This document shows, piece by piece, positions 6,709-17,400 of a stretch of 42,885 nt of DNA. The notes below the pieces were generated by a model. The model had not been told where the DNA came from. It searched no databases and was given only the letters and a program-made list of their open reading frames with translations. Positions within the stretch are counted from its first letter, which is position 1. Every line of letters begins with the position of its first letter. The stretch comes from a virus, in IMG/VR virus record IMGVR_UViG_3300008108_000162, positions 1 to 42,885 of that record; one strand, written 5' to 3'. Made by a program: the position numbers and the translations under genes.

Positions 6709-9381
6709 AGATGTACCCGATGTACCGCTTGTACCGGATGTGCCTCCAGATCCCGATGTACCCCCACTACCAGAAGTTCCTGATGTACCACTTGTACCGC
6801 TTGTGCCAGAAGTACCAGAACTACCACCAGAACCGGCAGTACCTCTAGTTCCAGATGTACCACTTGTTCCCGATGTACCGCTTGAGCCACCGCTACCAGA
6901 TGTACCACCACTTCCACTTGTGCCAGAAGTACCAGAAGTTCCTGATGAACCCCCACTACCAGATGAACCTCCACTTCCTGCTGTACCGCTTGTACCACCA
7001 CTACCAGATGTGCCACTTGTTCCGGATGTACCAGAAGTTCCTGATGAACCCCCACTACCTGCTGTTGCTGATGTACCACCACTACCAGATGTGCCAGATG
7101 AACCACCACTTCCGCTTGTACCGGATGTACCAGATGTACCAGATGTACCAGAAGTTCCTGACGAACCCCCACTACCTGCTGTTGCTGATGTACCACCACT
7201 ACCAGACGTACCACTTGTACCCGATGTGCCGCTTGTACCAGATGTTCCCGAAGAACCAGCTGAACCTGTACTTCCACTATTACCTGTTCTACTAAATGAT
7301 ACAACTAATTGGGCTCCATTTACAGCAGGTAAAGTTCCACTTACCCAAGAAACAGGAATTTTATAATAACCACTTGCGGCTGTTACCGCACCTGTTATTA
7401 CGAATATATTATTAATTGTTCCACTATCTCTGCTCGAAATTGTAAGATAACCTCTTGTTGCTAATGTTGTACTATCATCCCATGTATCATACCACGCAGT
7501 TTGAGTATTTCCACTTTGGTCAATATTATCTATGAATATTTGAGAAATTGCAGCTGGTGATGTATTATTATATGCAATACTACCATTACCAGGATCTGCA
7601 TCAGTATTTGATGTATTAAAATTATATTTTGAACCACCAGCTTGTCCGCTTGTACCAGATGTTCCAGATGTTCCAGATGTACCGGCGCTACCTGCACTTC
7701 CCGAACTACCTTGTGCACCAGAAGTACCACTTGTACCTGATGTGCCAGAAGTTCCTGATGTGCCGCTTGTACCAGAACTACCGGATGAACCACCACTTCC
7801 TGTACTACCAGCGCTACCGCTAGTTCCAGAACTGCCGCTTGTTCCGTTTGTTCCCGATGTACCGCTTGTACCAGATGTGCCAGAAGTTCCTGATGAACCG
7901 CTTGAACCACTAGCTCCACCAATACCACTTGTACCTGATGTACCAGAAGTTCCTGAAGTGCCACTTGTTCCAGATGACCCGCTTGTACCAGATGTACCAG
8001 CCGAACCAGTTGTTCCCGAAGAACCCCCTGCTCCACTTATACCTCCACTACCAGACGTTCCTGATGTACCGCTTGTACCAGAAGTTCCTGATGTGCCGCT
8101 TGTGCCAGATGAGCCTGATACACCAGATGAACCAGTTGTACCAGCTGAACCAGTTGAACCGCTTGTACCACTAACTCCAGATGTTCCTGATGAACCACTT
8201 TGTCCACTTGTTCCCGATGAACCACCAGAGCCTGATGTGCCGCCAGTTCCAGATGTACCACCACTACCGCTTGTGCCACTTATACCAGAAGTTCCCGATG
8301 AACCACTTATACCAGAAGTTCCTGATGAGCCACCAGAGCCTGATGTACCAGAACTACCACCACTACCAGAAGTACCTGATGTACCACTTATACCAGATGT
8401 GCCAGATGAACCAGAACTTCCTGTTGTACCACTTGAACCACCACTACCAGAAGTACCGCCACTACCAGAAGTACCAGAGGTGCCGCTTGTGCCAGAAGTA
8501 CCGCTTGTGCCAGAAGAACCACCACTTCCCGATGTACCGCTTGTGCCAGATGAACCCCCACTACCAGAAGTACCCGATGTACCCCCACTTCCGCTTGTGC
8601 CAGAAGTACCACCACTACCAGATGTACCAGAGGTGCCGCTTGTGCCAGATGTTCCAGAAGTTCCCGATGAGCCGCTTGTACCAGATGTACCCGATGTACC
8701 AGAAGTTGCTGCTGCAAATCTTCTACTTACTCTACCGGTAGTCATATTCAATACCAACACCTCATTTGTTGTATTATCCGTTGGAATTGAATCTCCAGTA
8801 ACTGATATAGAACCACTTACAGAAAGAGAACCAGTTATTTCTTGTTTATCACTTAATGCATCACCAAATTTGTTTGAACCAGATGAATAAATTACTGATG
8901 ATGAAATATAAGTTGCGAATAATTCGGTAGATTGTATTCTACCTGCGACTGTTAAATTTTGTGAAATCCTAACAGACCCAGTAACACCTAAACTACTACT
9001 AATTGTAGTTGGTACATTTATTTCCAATCCTCTGTTTGGAGAAATAATAGCTTCAGCTGAACCCGATTTTAATCTATCTATATCACCAATTGATGATGCC
9101 TGAATATTAAATAATCCACTACCATCTCCACGAAATATAGATGCGGTTATTGAAGATGAAATTGATAAACTGCCTGAAATTTGCGTATTAGATTTTACTT
9201 CAATAGGTAGATTACCAAATGACCTTATTTCATATGATTGTAAACCAGAGGCAGTTATTCTACCGACAAGGTTTACCGATGCCGATGAGAAGTCTACTAT
9301 TCTACTTCCGCTTACAAATAAAGAAACTAAACTTGCGCTTAGTTGATTTAAACCATTAGGGTTACCACCTAAATACTCCAT
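6691..9381 (-). CDS. Collagen-like tail fibre, N-terminal part (ends at a frameshift)
   Basis: This 896-residue frame encodes a second fibre. Residues 1-225 have the same beta units as the large fibre ('FRGDGSGLFNIQASS', 'SGSAEAIISPNRGL', 'SSSVIYSSGSNKFG'). Residues about 226-580 and 702-894 are Gly-X-Y collagen-like. Between them lies a ~120-residue globular domain ('YNFNTSNTDADPGNGSIAYN', 'AWYDTWDDSTTLATRGYLTI', 'VVSFSRTG') known to me as a common insert in phage fibres. The frame runs into a TGA only four codons after the last Gly-X-Y unit, with no tip domain, while an S74-terminated tip follows in another frame. I therefore read it as the first part of one ~2760-residue fibre. The start ATG has no Shine-Dalgarno. 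Confidence 0.8.
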   Translation of the reverse strand: MEYLGGNPNGLNQLSASLVSLFVSGSRIVDFSSASVNLVGRITASGLQSYEIRSFGNLPIEVKSNTQISGSLSISSSITASIFRGDGSGLFNIQASSIGDIDRLKSGSAEAIISPNRGLEINVPTTISSSLGVTGSVRISQNLTVAGRIQSTELFATYISSSVIYSSGSNKFGDALSDKQEITGSLSVSGSISVTGDSIPTDNTTNEVLVLNMTTGRVSRRFAAATSGTSGTSGTSGSSGTSGTSGTSGTSGTSGSGGTSGTSGSGGTSGTSGSGGSSGTSGTSGSGGSSGTSGTSGTSGTSGTSGSGGTSGSGGSSGTTGSSGSSGTSGISGTSGTSGSGGSSGTSGSGGSSGTSGISGSSGTSGISGTSGSGGTSGTGGTSGSGGSSGTSGQSGSSGTSGVSGTSGSTGSAGTTGSSGVSGSSGTSGTSGTSGTSGTSGTSGSGGISGAGGSSGTTGSAGTSGTSGSSGTSGTSGTSGTSGTSGIGGASGSSGSSGTSGTSGTSGTSGTNGTSGSSGTSGSAGSTGSGGSSGSSGTSGTSGTSGTSGTSGTSGAQGSSGSAGSAGTSGTSGTSGTSGQAGGSKYNFNTSNTDADPGNGSIAYNNTSPAAISQIFIDNIDQSGNTQTAWYDTWDDSTTLATRGYLTISSRDSGTINNIFVITGAVTAASGYYKIPVSWVSGTLPAVNGAQLVVSFSRTGNSGSTGSAGSSGTSGTSGTSGTSGTSGSGGTSATAGSGGSSGTSGTSGTSGTSGTSGSGGSSGTSGSGGTSATAGSGGSSGTSGTSGTSGTSGSGGTSGTAGSGGSSGSGGSSGTSGTSGTSGSGGTSGSGGSSGTSGTSGTSGTRGTAGSGGSSGTSGTSGTSGTSGTSGSGGTSGSGGTSGTSGTSGTSGSGKI
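6697..8712 (-). repeat. Collagen-like regions of the second fibre
   Basis: Two Gly-X-Y blocks (8712-7640 and 7275-6697) flank a globular insert. The composition (GTS, GSS, GSG, GSA) and 9-nt DNA periodicity are like those of the large fibre's collagen region 4 kb upstream in transcription, giving long stretches of similar DNA in the same orientation. Confidence 0.88.
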
Positions 9382-9393
9382 TCATTACAACTT

Positions 9394-9726
9394 TTAAGTT
9401 ATCTCCAATACCGAAACAATTACATCTGCTGAATTAGCTAATGATGATGTTACTGAAAGAAAATCTCCAGCTTCCAAAACTAACTTTTGCTCACCACCAA
9501 CCAAAACATTAGAACTACCAGGTAAAATTAAAGAATCTTTCACAACATATACAGTTTTATTTGCTGAGTTATCTCTAACCATCACACTAACCGAAATGTT
9601 ATTTGAATTTACATTTGCTACACCAACTCCAATTACAGTTGTTGATGTATTTGTTGGTGTCTCATATATTTTAACACCTGCTGTTCCAACCGAACCTGTT
9701 ATACTATTTTTAAATGAGTTTGCCAT
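9394..9726 (-). CDS. Small beta-rich virion protein
   Basis: This 110-residue protein begins 'MANSFKNSITGSVGTAGVKIYETP' in style and ends 'QKLVLEAGDFLSVTSS..ADVIVSVLEIT'. Similar small proteins occur among the structural genes of marine T4-like phages, from memory. Its two halves match the flanks of the 310-residue protein at 22866-23798, which carries an insertion between them. It is a probable virion or fibre accessory protein of unknown exact role. The following fibre gene begins 12 nt after its stop. Confidence 0.65.
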   Translation of the reverse strand: MANSFKNSITGSVGTAGVKIYETPTNTSTTVIGVGVANVNSNNISVSVMVRDNSANKTVYVVKDSLILPGSSNVLVGGEQKLVLEAGDFLSVTSSLANSADVIVSVLEIT

Positions 9727-9736
9727 ATCTTAATTT

Positions 9737-10018
9737 TTATCCTAATGCTATTGCAAATGCAATTGCTGAATCTAAAACATTTACACCATCCACTAAATAT
9801 CCACCTTGAGTCAAATAAATAGAACCAGTTACAATTTGAGAACCCGTTACTCTTAATCTGCTTGTCACTGTCAAATCAGCAAAGGTAGCTTGTTGTACTT
9901 CAATTGTTCCTTTAAATGAACCCGTAAGAGAGCCCGTAAAAGACCCACTTAAATCCGCATATGCGTTCACTCTATCTTGAATAATTGAACCTGAAAATAT
10001 GGGACTATGGATTACCAT
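9737..10018 (-). CDS. Small fibre-like virion protein
   Basis: This 93-residue protein is made of short Gly/Ser/Thr strands ('DLSGSFTGSLTGSFKG', 'LRVTGSQIVTGSIYL') of the same style as the N-terminus of the large fibre ('GSFTGSFTGSFSGS'). It is presumably a short fibre base or a trimmed copy of a fibre N-terminus. It has no start-proximal Shine-Dalgarno, and the next gene follows after 10 nt. Confidence 0.65.
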   Translation of the reverse strand: MVIHSPIFSGSIIQDRVNAYADLSGSFTGSLTGSFKGTIEVQQATFADLTVTSRLRVTGSQIVTGSIYLTQGGYLVDGVNVLDSAIAFAIALG

Positions 10019-10042
10019 TTAGTTTTTTACTTTATCTTTAAG

Positions 10043-10054
10043 TATAAATATAAA
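10043..10054 (-). promoter_or_regulatory. Candidate late promoter P3 for the second fibre unit
   Basis: The minus strand reads TTTATATTTATA, in the 46-nt gap between the assembly chaperone and the 93-residue protein. It ends 24 nt before the ATG, the same distance as P1. The identical 12 nt occur at 144-155 before the sheath gene. Confidence 0.45.
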
Positions 10055-10064
10055 CCAACACTAA

Positions 10065-10508
10065 TTAAGGTTTAGCAGGCCAAGTTATACTAAAAGGGTT
10101 TGATTGTGATGTAACATCTCTTAATTCTTGCCTATATGTTTGCCAAATTGATTTTGTTTCATTTGGAATATCTCCCAATTGTGTCCAATCACATTCTAAC
10201 AATAATTCATTTCTAATTTGTCTAATTTCAATCCATTTAGCTTCTATTCTTGCATTTATTTCAGAAGTTGAAGCATCAATTTGTTGCCAATTTTGATAAT
10301 AATCTCCATCTACTAATATTGGAGTTGCTTCAGAAATATTTTTTGTGTAATCATTTGGTTTTGGAGTTTGTCTTACTTCAAAAATATCAAATTCATTCAT
10401 CAAACTTTCTGTCATTTCAGATGGAAAGCTAGTTTGTGGATTATCATCTCTTAATTTTTGTAAAGAGTATGGATAATTGATTTCATTATTTATAATTCTT
10501 AAATACAT
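10065..10508 (-). CDS. Tail fibre assembly chaperone (Phage_tail_APC-like)
   Basis: This 147-residue protein ends in a pattern I recognise from phage tail assembly chaperones of the Pfam Phage_tail_APC type: 'RNELLLECDWTQLGD', then 'WQTYRQELRDV' and a final 'FSITWPAKP'. The N-terminal part ('YPYSLQKLRDDNPQTSFP') also matches proteins found beside tail fibre genes. It is predicted to help fold or trimerise the fibres encoded just upstream and is not expected to remain in the virion. It is separated from the BspA-like gene by 1 nt. Confidence 0.82.
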   Translation of the reverse strand: MYLRIINNEINYPYSLQKLRDDNPQTSFPSEMTESLMNEFDIFEVRQTPKPNDYTKNISEATPILVDGDYYQNWQQIDASTSEINARIEAKWIEIRQIRNELLLECDWTQLGDIPNETKSIWQTYRQELRDVTSQSNPFSITWPAKP

Positions 10509-10509
10509 A

Positions 10510-11412
10510 TTATTTGAAAGTTACAGGTATTGATGCAAAATTACTTAAATTAACGCAATTTCTAAATGCTGCTGAGCCAGCTGGTATTGGACTTCTATTC
10601 CATAATTCAGGAGCTGTACCGGTTAATGCATTTGAAGTTGAACTCATATTATAAACGTTATTAAAAATAGTTACAATTGTATTATTTGTAAATTGTAAAA
10701 CATTTGTAAGTGCCTGACAATTTCTAAATGTTGCCGAAAAGTTTACAACATTTACATTCAAATCAAATAGTGTTGATGGTACTGTTGTTAAATTTGTACA
10801 AGCAAAAAAGCAAGATGCAAATGTAGTTGCTAAAGGTACATTATTAAATAATCCATTTGGTACAGTTGTTATCGTTGTTATTGATGAAAATGTATCCGTA
10901 AAAGTTGTTGCATTTGGTGAGTAATCAAATATATCAGAAGGTATAGAAGTTATTCTAGTACCTCTCATAAAAGATGCAAATGATACAACTTCCGCTAATC
11001 CAGTATATCCACCAACAGCACTCAATGTACCACTACCAGGTATTGCTGTTAAATTTACACAACCATAAAAGTTAATAGTTCTTAATCCAACAATTCCCCA
11101 TTGAACTAACTCAGTAATAAGATTTCTAATACTAGCATTGTTATCCACACGAAATCCTGGCATAAATCCGCTTATTGTAATTGTATAAGTGCCAGGAGAC
11201 ACATATGTGTGAATTCTATCTGTAGATGTTGATGATGTTATTAAAGGTGAGCCAGAGCTATCTCCCCAACTAATTGTTAAATTTGGAGTCAATCCACCAT
11301 AATCAACTAAAGGAACTGTAAATGTTGTGTTTGCTAAAGTTGTTTGTATTCTAAATACAAATGGGAAAGCTTGTCCAGACTCCGAAGGTATTAATTTTCT
11401 TGCTATACTCAT
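10510..11412 (-). CDS. PKD-like / BspA-like leucine-rich repeat surface protein
   Basis: This 300-residue protein has an N-terminal beta-sandwich pattern like PKD domains ('NLTISWGDSSGSP...THTY-type HTYVSPGTYTITISG', residues about 45-85). About 110-290 hold BspA-type leucine-rich repeats: 'LRTINFYGCVNLTAIP', 'FASCFFACTNLTTVP', 'FSATFRNCQALTNV', 'AFRNCVNLSNFASIP'. Such repeats are typical of surface and adhesion proteins and are common in Bacteroidota. It lies 11 nt after the large collagen-like fibre and 1 nt before a fibre assembly chaperone, so a fibre-tip or adhesin role is plausible. No signal peptide is seen, and the start has no Shine-Dalgarno. Confidence 0.72.
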   Translation of the reverse strand: MSIARKLIPSESGQAFPFVFRIQTTLANTTFTVPLVDYGGLTPNLTISWGDSSGSPLITSSTSTDRIHTYVSPGTYTITISGFMPGFRVDNNASIRNLITELVQWGIVGLRTINFYGCVNLTAIPGSGTLSAVGGYTGLAEVVSFASFMRGTRITSIPSDIFDYSPNATTFTDTFSSITTITTVPNGLFNNVPLATTFASCFFACTNLTTVPSTLFDLNVNVVNFSATFRNCQALTNVLQFTNNTIVTIFNNVYNMSSTSNALTGTAPELWNRSPIPAGSAAFRNCVNLSNFASIPVTFK

Positions 11413-11423
11413 AACTATAATTA

Positions 11424-14400
11424 TTAACTCATATTTTTACCAACTACAAATCCATAGTATGTTGTGCCACCATTAAACGTAAATATTGTTAATACATCAG
11501 TACCAGCTGATGTAAGAATAGGTGCAGTACCACCTGCCCAATCTAAGTTTCCAGGCCATGTGATTGCAAAAGCACCAGCGTTTACCAATGTTAGTGTAAA
11601 TCCAAATGCGTTTGAAGGTGGTACATTTGTAAATGATACCGTACCTGCTCCATTAAATTGTCTTCTAAAATTATTACCTAATGTAAAATCAATAGAGACA
11701 CTACCACCCGTACCATAATCATAGAAAGTTTCTCTAAACGTTGTTGATGCTATAAATCCACTTACAGTTTGGTCTCCCGTTAATGAAAGAGAACTTCCAT
11801 CAAAAGTTAAATTACTTTCAACAATAGCTGCTGTTGGAACTGCTTGGTATGTTAATAATCCATTATCAGTTGTACCATTTAAACTAAATCCGTTTGTACC
11901 AGACGTACCGGATGTAAAGTTTGGTGGAGTTGTTCCCGAAGTGCCAGAAGTTCCTGTTTGACCCGAAGTACCTGCTGTACCAGACGTAAAGCCAGGAGGT
12001 GTTGTACCTGAAGTACCAGACGAACCAGTTTGGCCTGAAGTACCTGCTGTACCAGATGTAAAACCTGGAGGTGTTGTACCTGAAGTACCAGACGAACCAG
12101 TTTGACCTGATGTGCCTCCTGTACCGCTTGTACCAGATGTGAAACCCGGAGGGGTTGTACCAGAAGTTCCTGATGAACCAGCTGCTCCCGTAGAACCTTG
12201 CGCCCCAGAACTACCAGAAGTTCCACTACTTCCAAAGAATGTACCATCAAAACCAGAAGTACCTGATGTACCATTTGTGCCAGTTGAACCCGATGTACCA
12301 TTTGAACCTGATGTACCATTTGAACCAGAAGTTCCTGAAGTACCAGAAGTTCCTGAAGAACCAAAATATGTACCATCAAAACCAGAAGTACCGCTTATAC
12401 CAGATGTTCCACTTGTTCCGCTTGTGCCATTTGAACCAGAAGAACCGCTTGTACCGCTTGTACCAGAAGTACCCGAAGAACCAAAGAATGTACCATCAAA
12501 ACCAGAAGTACCACTAACACCAGAAGAACCAGACGAACCCGCTGTTCCAGTAGAACCAGATGTACCGCTTGTACCGGAAGAACCGCTTGTGCCAGAAGAA
12601 CCAAAGAATGTACCATCAAAACCAGATGTACCGCTTGTACCGCTTGTACCATTAGAACCTGCTAAGCCGCTTGTACCAGAAGAACCAGACGTGCCGCTTG
12701 TACCACTTATACCACTTGTACCATTACTACCAAAGAAAGTTCCATCTAAACCAGAAGTACCACTTGAACCTGCGCTACCATCAGTACCACTTGAACCAGA
12801 AGTTCCAGCTCCAGAAGTTCCTGAAGAACCACTACTTCCAGATGAACCAAAGAATGTTCCATCCAAGCCACTTGTACCACTTGAACCACTAGAACCACTA
12901 GAACCAGACGAACCAGCTCCAGAAGTTCCTGAAGAACCACTACTTCCGCTTGAACCAAAGAAAGTTCCATCTAAACCAGAAGTTCCTGATGTACCACTAC
13001 TTCCAGAGGAGCCAGAAGTACCATTTGAACCAGAAGTACCTGATGTGCCATTTGTACCGCTTGTACCACTACTACCAAAATATGTTCCATCTAATCCACT
13101 TGTACCAGATGTACCAGTAGAGCCAGAAGTTCCTGATGTACCGCTTGTGCCGCTTGTACCTGATGTGCCGCTTGTGCCACTACTACCAAAATATGTTCCA
13201 TCTAAACCAGAAGTTCCTGATGTTCCTGTTGTACCACTTGAACCTGTACTTCCCGAAGTACCACTTGTACCCGATGTGCCAGAAGAACCTCCGCTACCAG
13301 ATGTACCCGATGTACCACTACTACCAAAGTATGTTCCATCTAAACCAGAAGTTCCTGATGTGCCAGAAGTACCAGATGAGCCAGATGAGCCGGCTGTGCC
13401 AGTTGTACCGCTTGTACCAGCTGTTCCACTACTACCAAAGTATGTTCCATCTAAACCAGAAGTTCCCGATGTACCGCTTGTGCCATCACTACCAGATGTA
13501 CCTTGAGTACCACTTGTACCAGAAGACCCACTTGAACCAGAAGTACCATCTGAGCCTGAAGTTCCCGATGTACCATCTATACCGCTTGTGCCAGAAGAAC
13601 CTGTTGTACCAGCTGAACCATCCGTTCCGCTTGTGCCACTTGAACCAGCGGTTCCCGAAGTGCCATCTGAACCCGATGTTCCAGAAGTTCCATCTATTCC
13701 AGATGTACCGCTTGACCCCGTAGTTCCAGATGTACCAGCAGAACCATCAGTTCCCGAACTGCCTGCTGTACCAGATGAACCAGAAGTTCCATCTGACCCA
13801 GATGTTCCCGAAGTTCCATCTATACCACTTGTACCAGCAGAACCAGTTGTACCGGATGAACCAGTTGTACCAGCAGAACCAGTTGTACCAGCTGTGCCGC
13901 TTGAGCCAGAACTTCCAGAAGTTCCATCTGAACCAGAAGTACCGGATGTACCACTACTTCCAGAAGTACCCGATGAACCAGTTGAACCCGATGTACCGCT
14001 TGAGCCGGATGTGCCAGATGAACCAGATGTACCATCGGTTCCCGATGTACCACTTGAACCAGACGAACCGCTTGTGCCGCTTGAACCAGTTGTACCTGAT
14101 GTACCCGAGCTTCCACTACTTCCGCTTGTTCCAGACGAACCAGATGAACCAGAAGTGCCGGATGTACCGCTTGTACCGCTTGAACCTGTTGTACCGCTTG
14201 AACCAGAACTTCCCGAAGAACCCGAAGTACCATCTGAACCAGATGTGCCACTTGTACCCGATGTGCCAGACGTACCACTTGAACCTGTTGTACCGCTTGA
14301 GCCAGATGTACCACTACTTCCCGATGTACCCGATGTGCCAGAAGTTCCAGATGTACCACTTGAACCTGATGTACCTGCTAAACCATCTGAACCCGAAGTA

Positions 14401-17400
14401 CCCGAAGTACCTCCACTACCAGATGTGCCGCTTGTACCCGATGTTCCGCTTGAACCAGAACTTCCCGAAGTACCACCAGTTCCAGAAGAACCGGCAGAAC
14501 CTCCACTACCAGCAGAGCCTGATGTTCCACCACTACCGCTTGAACCAGAGGTACCTGATGTACCGCTTGTGCCACCACTTCCAGATGTTCCCGATGAACC
14601 GCTTGAACCACCAGAACCAGATGAACCGCTTGAACCTCCACTACCGCTTGTGCCAGAAGTACCACCACTACCGCTTGAACCTGATGTACCACCAGAACCA
14701 GAAGTTCCACCACTTCCACTCGAGCCACTCGAACCAGATGTTCCCGATGAACCGCTTGTGCCGCTTGTACCAGATGTACCACTCGTACCAGATGTACCTG
14801 ATGTGCCAGAAGTTCCCGATGTACCCCCAGAACCAGCTGTTCCAGATGTTCCAGAAGTTCCTGATGAGCCGCTTGTACCTGATGTACCCGATGTGCCAGA
14901 TGTACCACTTGAACCCGTTGTGCCAGATGTACCGCTTGAGCCAGATGTACCAGAAGTTCCTGATGTACCACTTGTACCACCACTACCAGAAGTTCCCGAT
15001 GAACCACTACTACCACTACTTCCGCTTGAGCCAGATGTACCACTTGTGCCAGATGTTCCAGACGTACCACTTGAACCAGACGAACCTGAAGTTCCTGATG
15101 AACCACTACTACCACTACTTCCGCTTGAGCCGCTTGAACCAGAACTACCCGATGAACCGCTTGAGCCAGAAGAACCATCCGTACCAGATGTACCTGCGCT
15201 TCCAGAAGAACCGCTAGAGCCGCTTGAACCAGAACTTCCAGAAGAACCAGACGAACCAGAACTTCCTGAACTACCAGATGTACCAGATGAACCTCCACTA
15301 CCAGCAGTACCCGAAGAACCAACTGCTGCTACTATGTTTCTTCTTTCTAATTTTTTAGTTAATGAGTTCCATACAACAACATCCTCTGATGAACCAGATG
15401 CTAAGTTTCCTAATAATAAACTACCGCTTACTCCTAAACTTCCACTAATTGTTAAATTAGCGTTTATTGAAGAATCTTTATTTACTTGTAAGAATGATGC
15501 TGTATTTACACCTTCCGCATTTAGAGCGTATAAAGCGTATGATGCGGTAAATGCTAATGAAGCAGTACCCACCAACATTGATGCGGTTTGTGAATTTTGA
15601 ACAAAGTTTGATGTATCTACATTTGATGCGTTTTGTGCAAATAATGCGTAAGATGCAGTTGATGCAAAAGATGCTGATAAAACTGTCATTGAAGAAGTTC
15701 TATCGTTTCTTACATAATCAACCAATGTTAATCCGCTTAAATTTTCAACATATGATGCGGTTAATGCGTAAGAAGAACTAACTGCACCAAACACACTCAT
15801 TGATGATGTTTGGTCATTTCTTACATAAGCATTGGCATTTGATAATGATGCAGATAATGCTACTAACGATGCCGAATCAAATCCAGTAACAGCGTCTGCT
15901 AAATCTGCTCTTATTGCATGTGATGCTGAAAGTACAGTTCCAAATACTCTATCACCTTGAATAGTACCACTTATTACACTACCACCACTACCAATTACAA
16001 CATGTCCAGATGTTAATCCAGCGAATATAATTTGTATTGTATCTTCATCAATTGATTTAATTGTTCCAGGTATAATTTGGTCTTCAGAACCAGTTGCGTA
16101 AACCTGAACCATAGGATATAAAATTCCTAAGTTGTGAACAATAGTTAAATTACTTACATTACTAAATGATACAGTTTCAGTTAATGAAGTTTCAGGTTGT
16201 GGAATGAAATAACCCTGAGTTTCGTTGAATCTTAATATTTGATATTCAGCTGATGCAGTTGGTCCAACTCCTTGGAAATTATATGTACCTAAGAATGAAC
16301 CAGTGAATAATGGTGCAAAAACATATTGTGATGCAGTTACTTTATTTAAATAAGCTGTATTTGCTGTATTGTATAAATCACCCCAAATAAATGAAGATGT
16401 GTTTACTACAAATCCTTTATCAGGCGAAATAGATGCAGTTACGCTTCCACTCTTTAAAATAAATGTTTCAAATGATAAGTTTGCAATATTAATATTATAC
16501 AATCCACTACCATCACCAACATATGATGAACCACTTTGTAATATTACATTTCCTCCACTAACAAAAACACTACCACTAACAGTTAATGAACCAGAATGTA
16601 TTCTAGTAGATGTGTTTATATCAAGTCCTAAATTTGGAGATATTACCGCCTGTGCTGACCCAGATTGTATTCTATCTAATTTTAGGTCTTGCAAAGCATT
16701 TGCAGGGATATTAAATAAACCACCACCATCACCACGATAAAGTGCAGCTGTAATTTCAGTATTAATATCTAATGTATCCGGTCTTTGTATTGTTCTAGCT
16801 GAACCAGATTGGATTCTATCTAATTGAAGGTCTTGAAGTGCTGATGCAGGGATATTGAATAATCCACCACCATCGCCAATATATTTAGATGATGATATTG
16901 AACCAGATATTTCTACTGAACCAGTAAATTGAGAACCAACCGAACCAGATGGTGCTGATGTTACAACCTCAAAATATCTTCCACTTTGAACAGAAGCTGT
17001 TGCACTACCACTAGCAATTAAAGGAGCTGCTGCCGCTTGTACATTTGTTAATTGAGAACCATCTCCAATAAATGAGAATGCTCTTACACTACCACTTACA
17101 TCAACACTTCCAGTAAACAATGAACCAAATGATGAGCCCGTTTCTGAAGTTGTTACTACAAATTTTCTACCACTTGCTACCGATGCAGTTGCCGAACCAC
17201 TAGCGATAAATGGTGCTGCAGCAGCTTGTACATTCGTAATTTGAGAGCCATCTCCTACAAAGAATTGTGCAAAAATACTACCACTAACCGATATAGAACC
17301 CGTAAATTCAGAACCAATACCAGACCCTGTATAAGCTGTTGTCACTACTAATCTATCTCCACTTGCTACAGATGCTGTTGCACTACCACTAGCAATTAAT

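Noticed and set aside
6702-7304. Upstream extension of the S74-terminated frame to an ATG at 7304
   Set aside because: These 201 codons are the wrong frame of the Gly-X-Y repeat and encode a Val/Leu/Gln/His-rich sequence unlike any fibre part. The real protein joins from the other frame at about 6701.
7742-8890. Plus-strand open frame of 382 codons, and a similar one at 6683-7366
   Set aside because: Antisense shadows of the collagen-like regions of the second fibre, without ribosome site or recognisable domain.
10070-10100. Terminator after the fibre assembly chaperone
   Set aside because: Only a 5-bp AAACC/GGTTT inverted repeat near the gap, without a T-run. This is too weak to call.
12112-13506. 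Plus-strand open frame of 464 codons of the same Pro/Val/Glu type
   Set aside because: Antisense shadow of the segmented collagen region of the large fibre; its apparent periodicity mirrors the DGTYFG spacing.
14378-15322. Minus-strand open frame rich in Val, Leu, Gln and His, with similar ones at 11879-12379, 13820-14359 and 7530-8036
   Set aside because: Out-of-frame readings of the collagen repeat on the coding strand, kept open only by low codon diversity.
11890-15322. CRISPR array or non-coding tandem repeat
   Set aside because: The repeat is in frame over 3.4 kb, encodes strict Gly-X-Y triplets, and has no constant repeat with unique spacers.
13588-15600. Long plus-strand open frame of 670 codons rich in Pro, Val, Glu and Asp ('VPDVPLVPDVP')
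   Set aside because: It is the antisense of the collagen-like repeat. The 9-nt period contains no stop on the opposite strand. No start signal or domain supports it, and all genes run on the minus strand.
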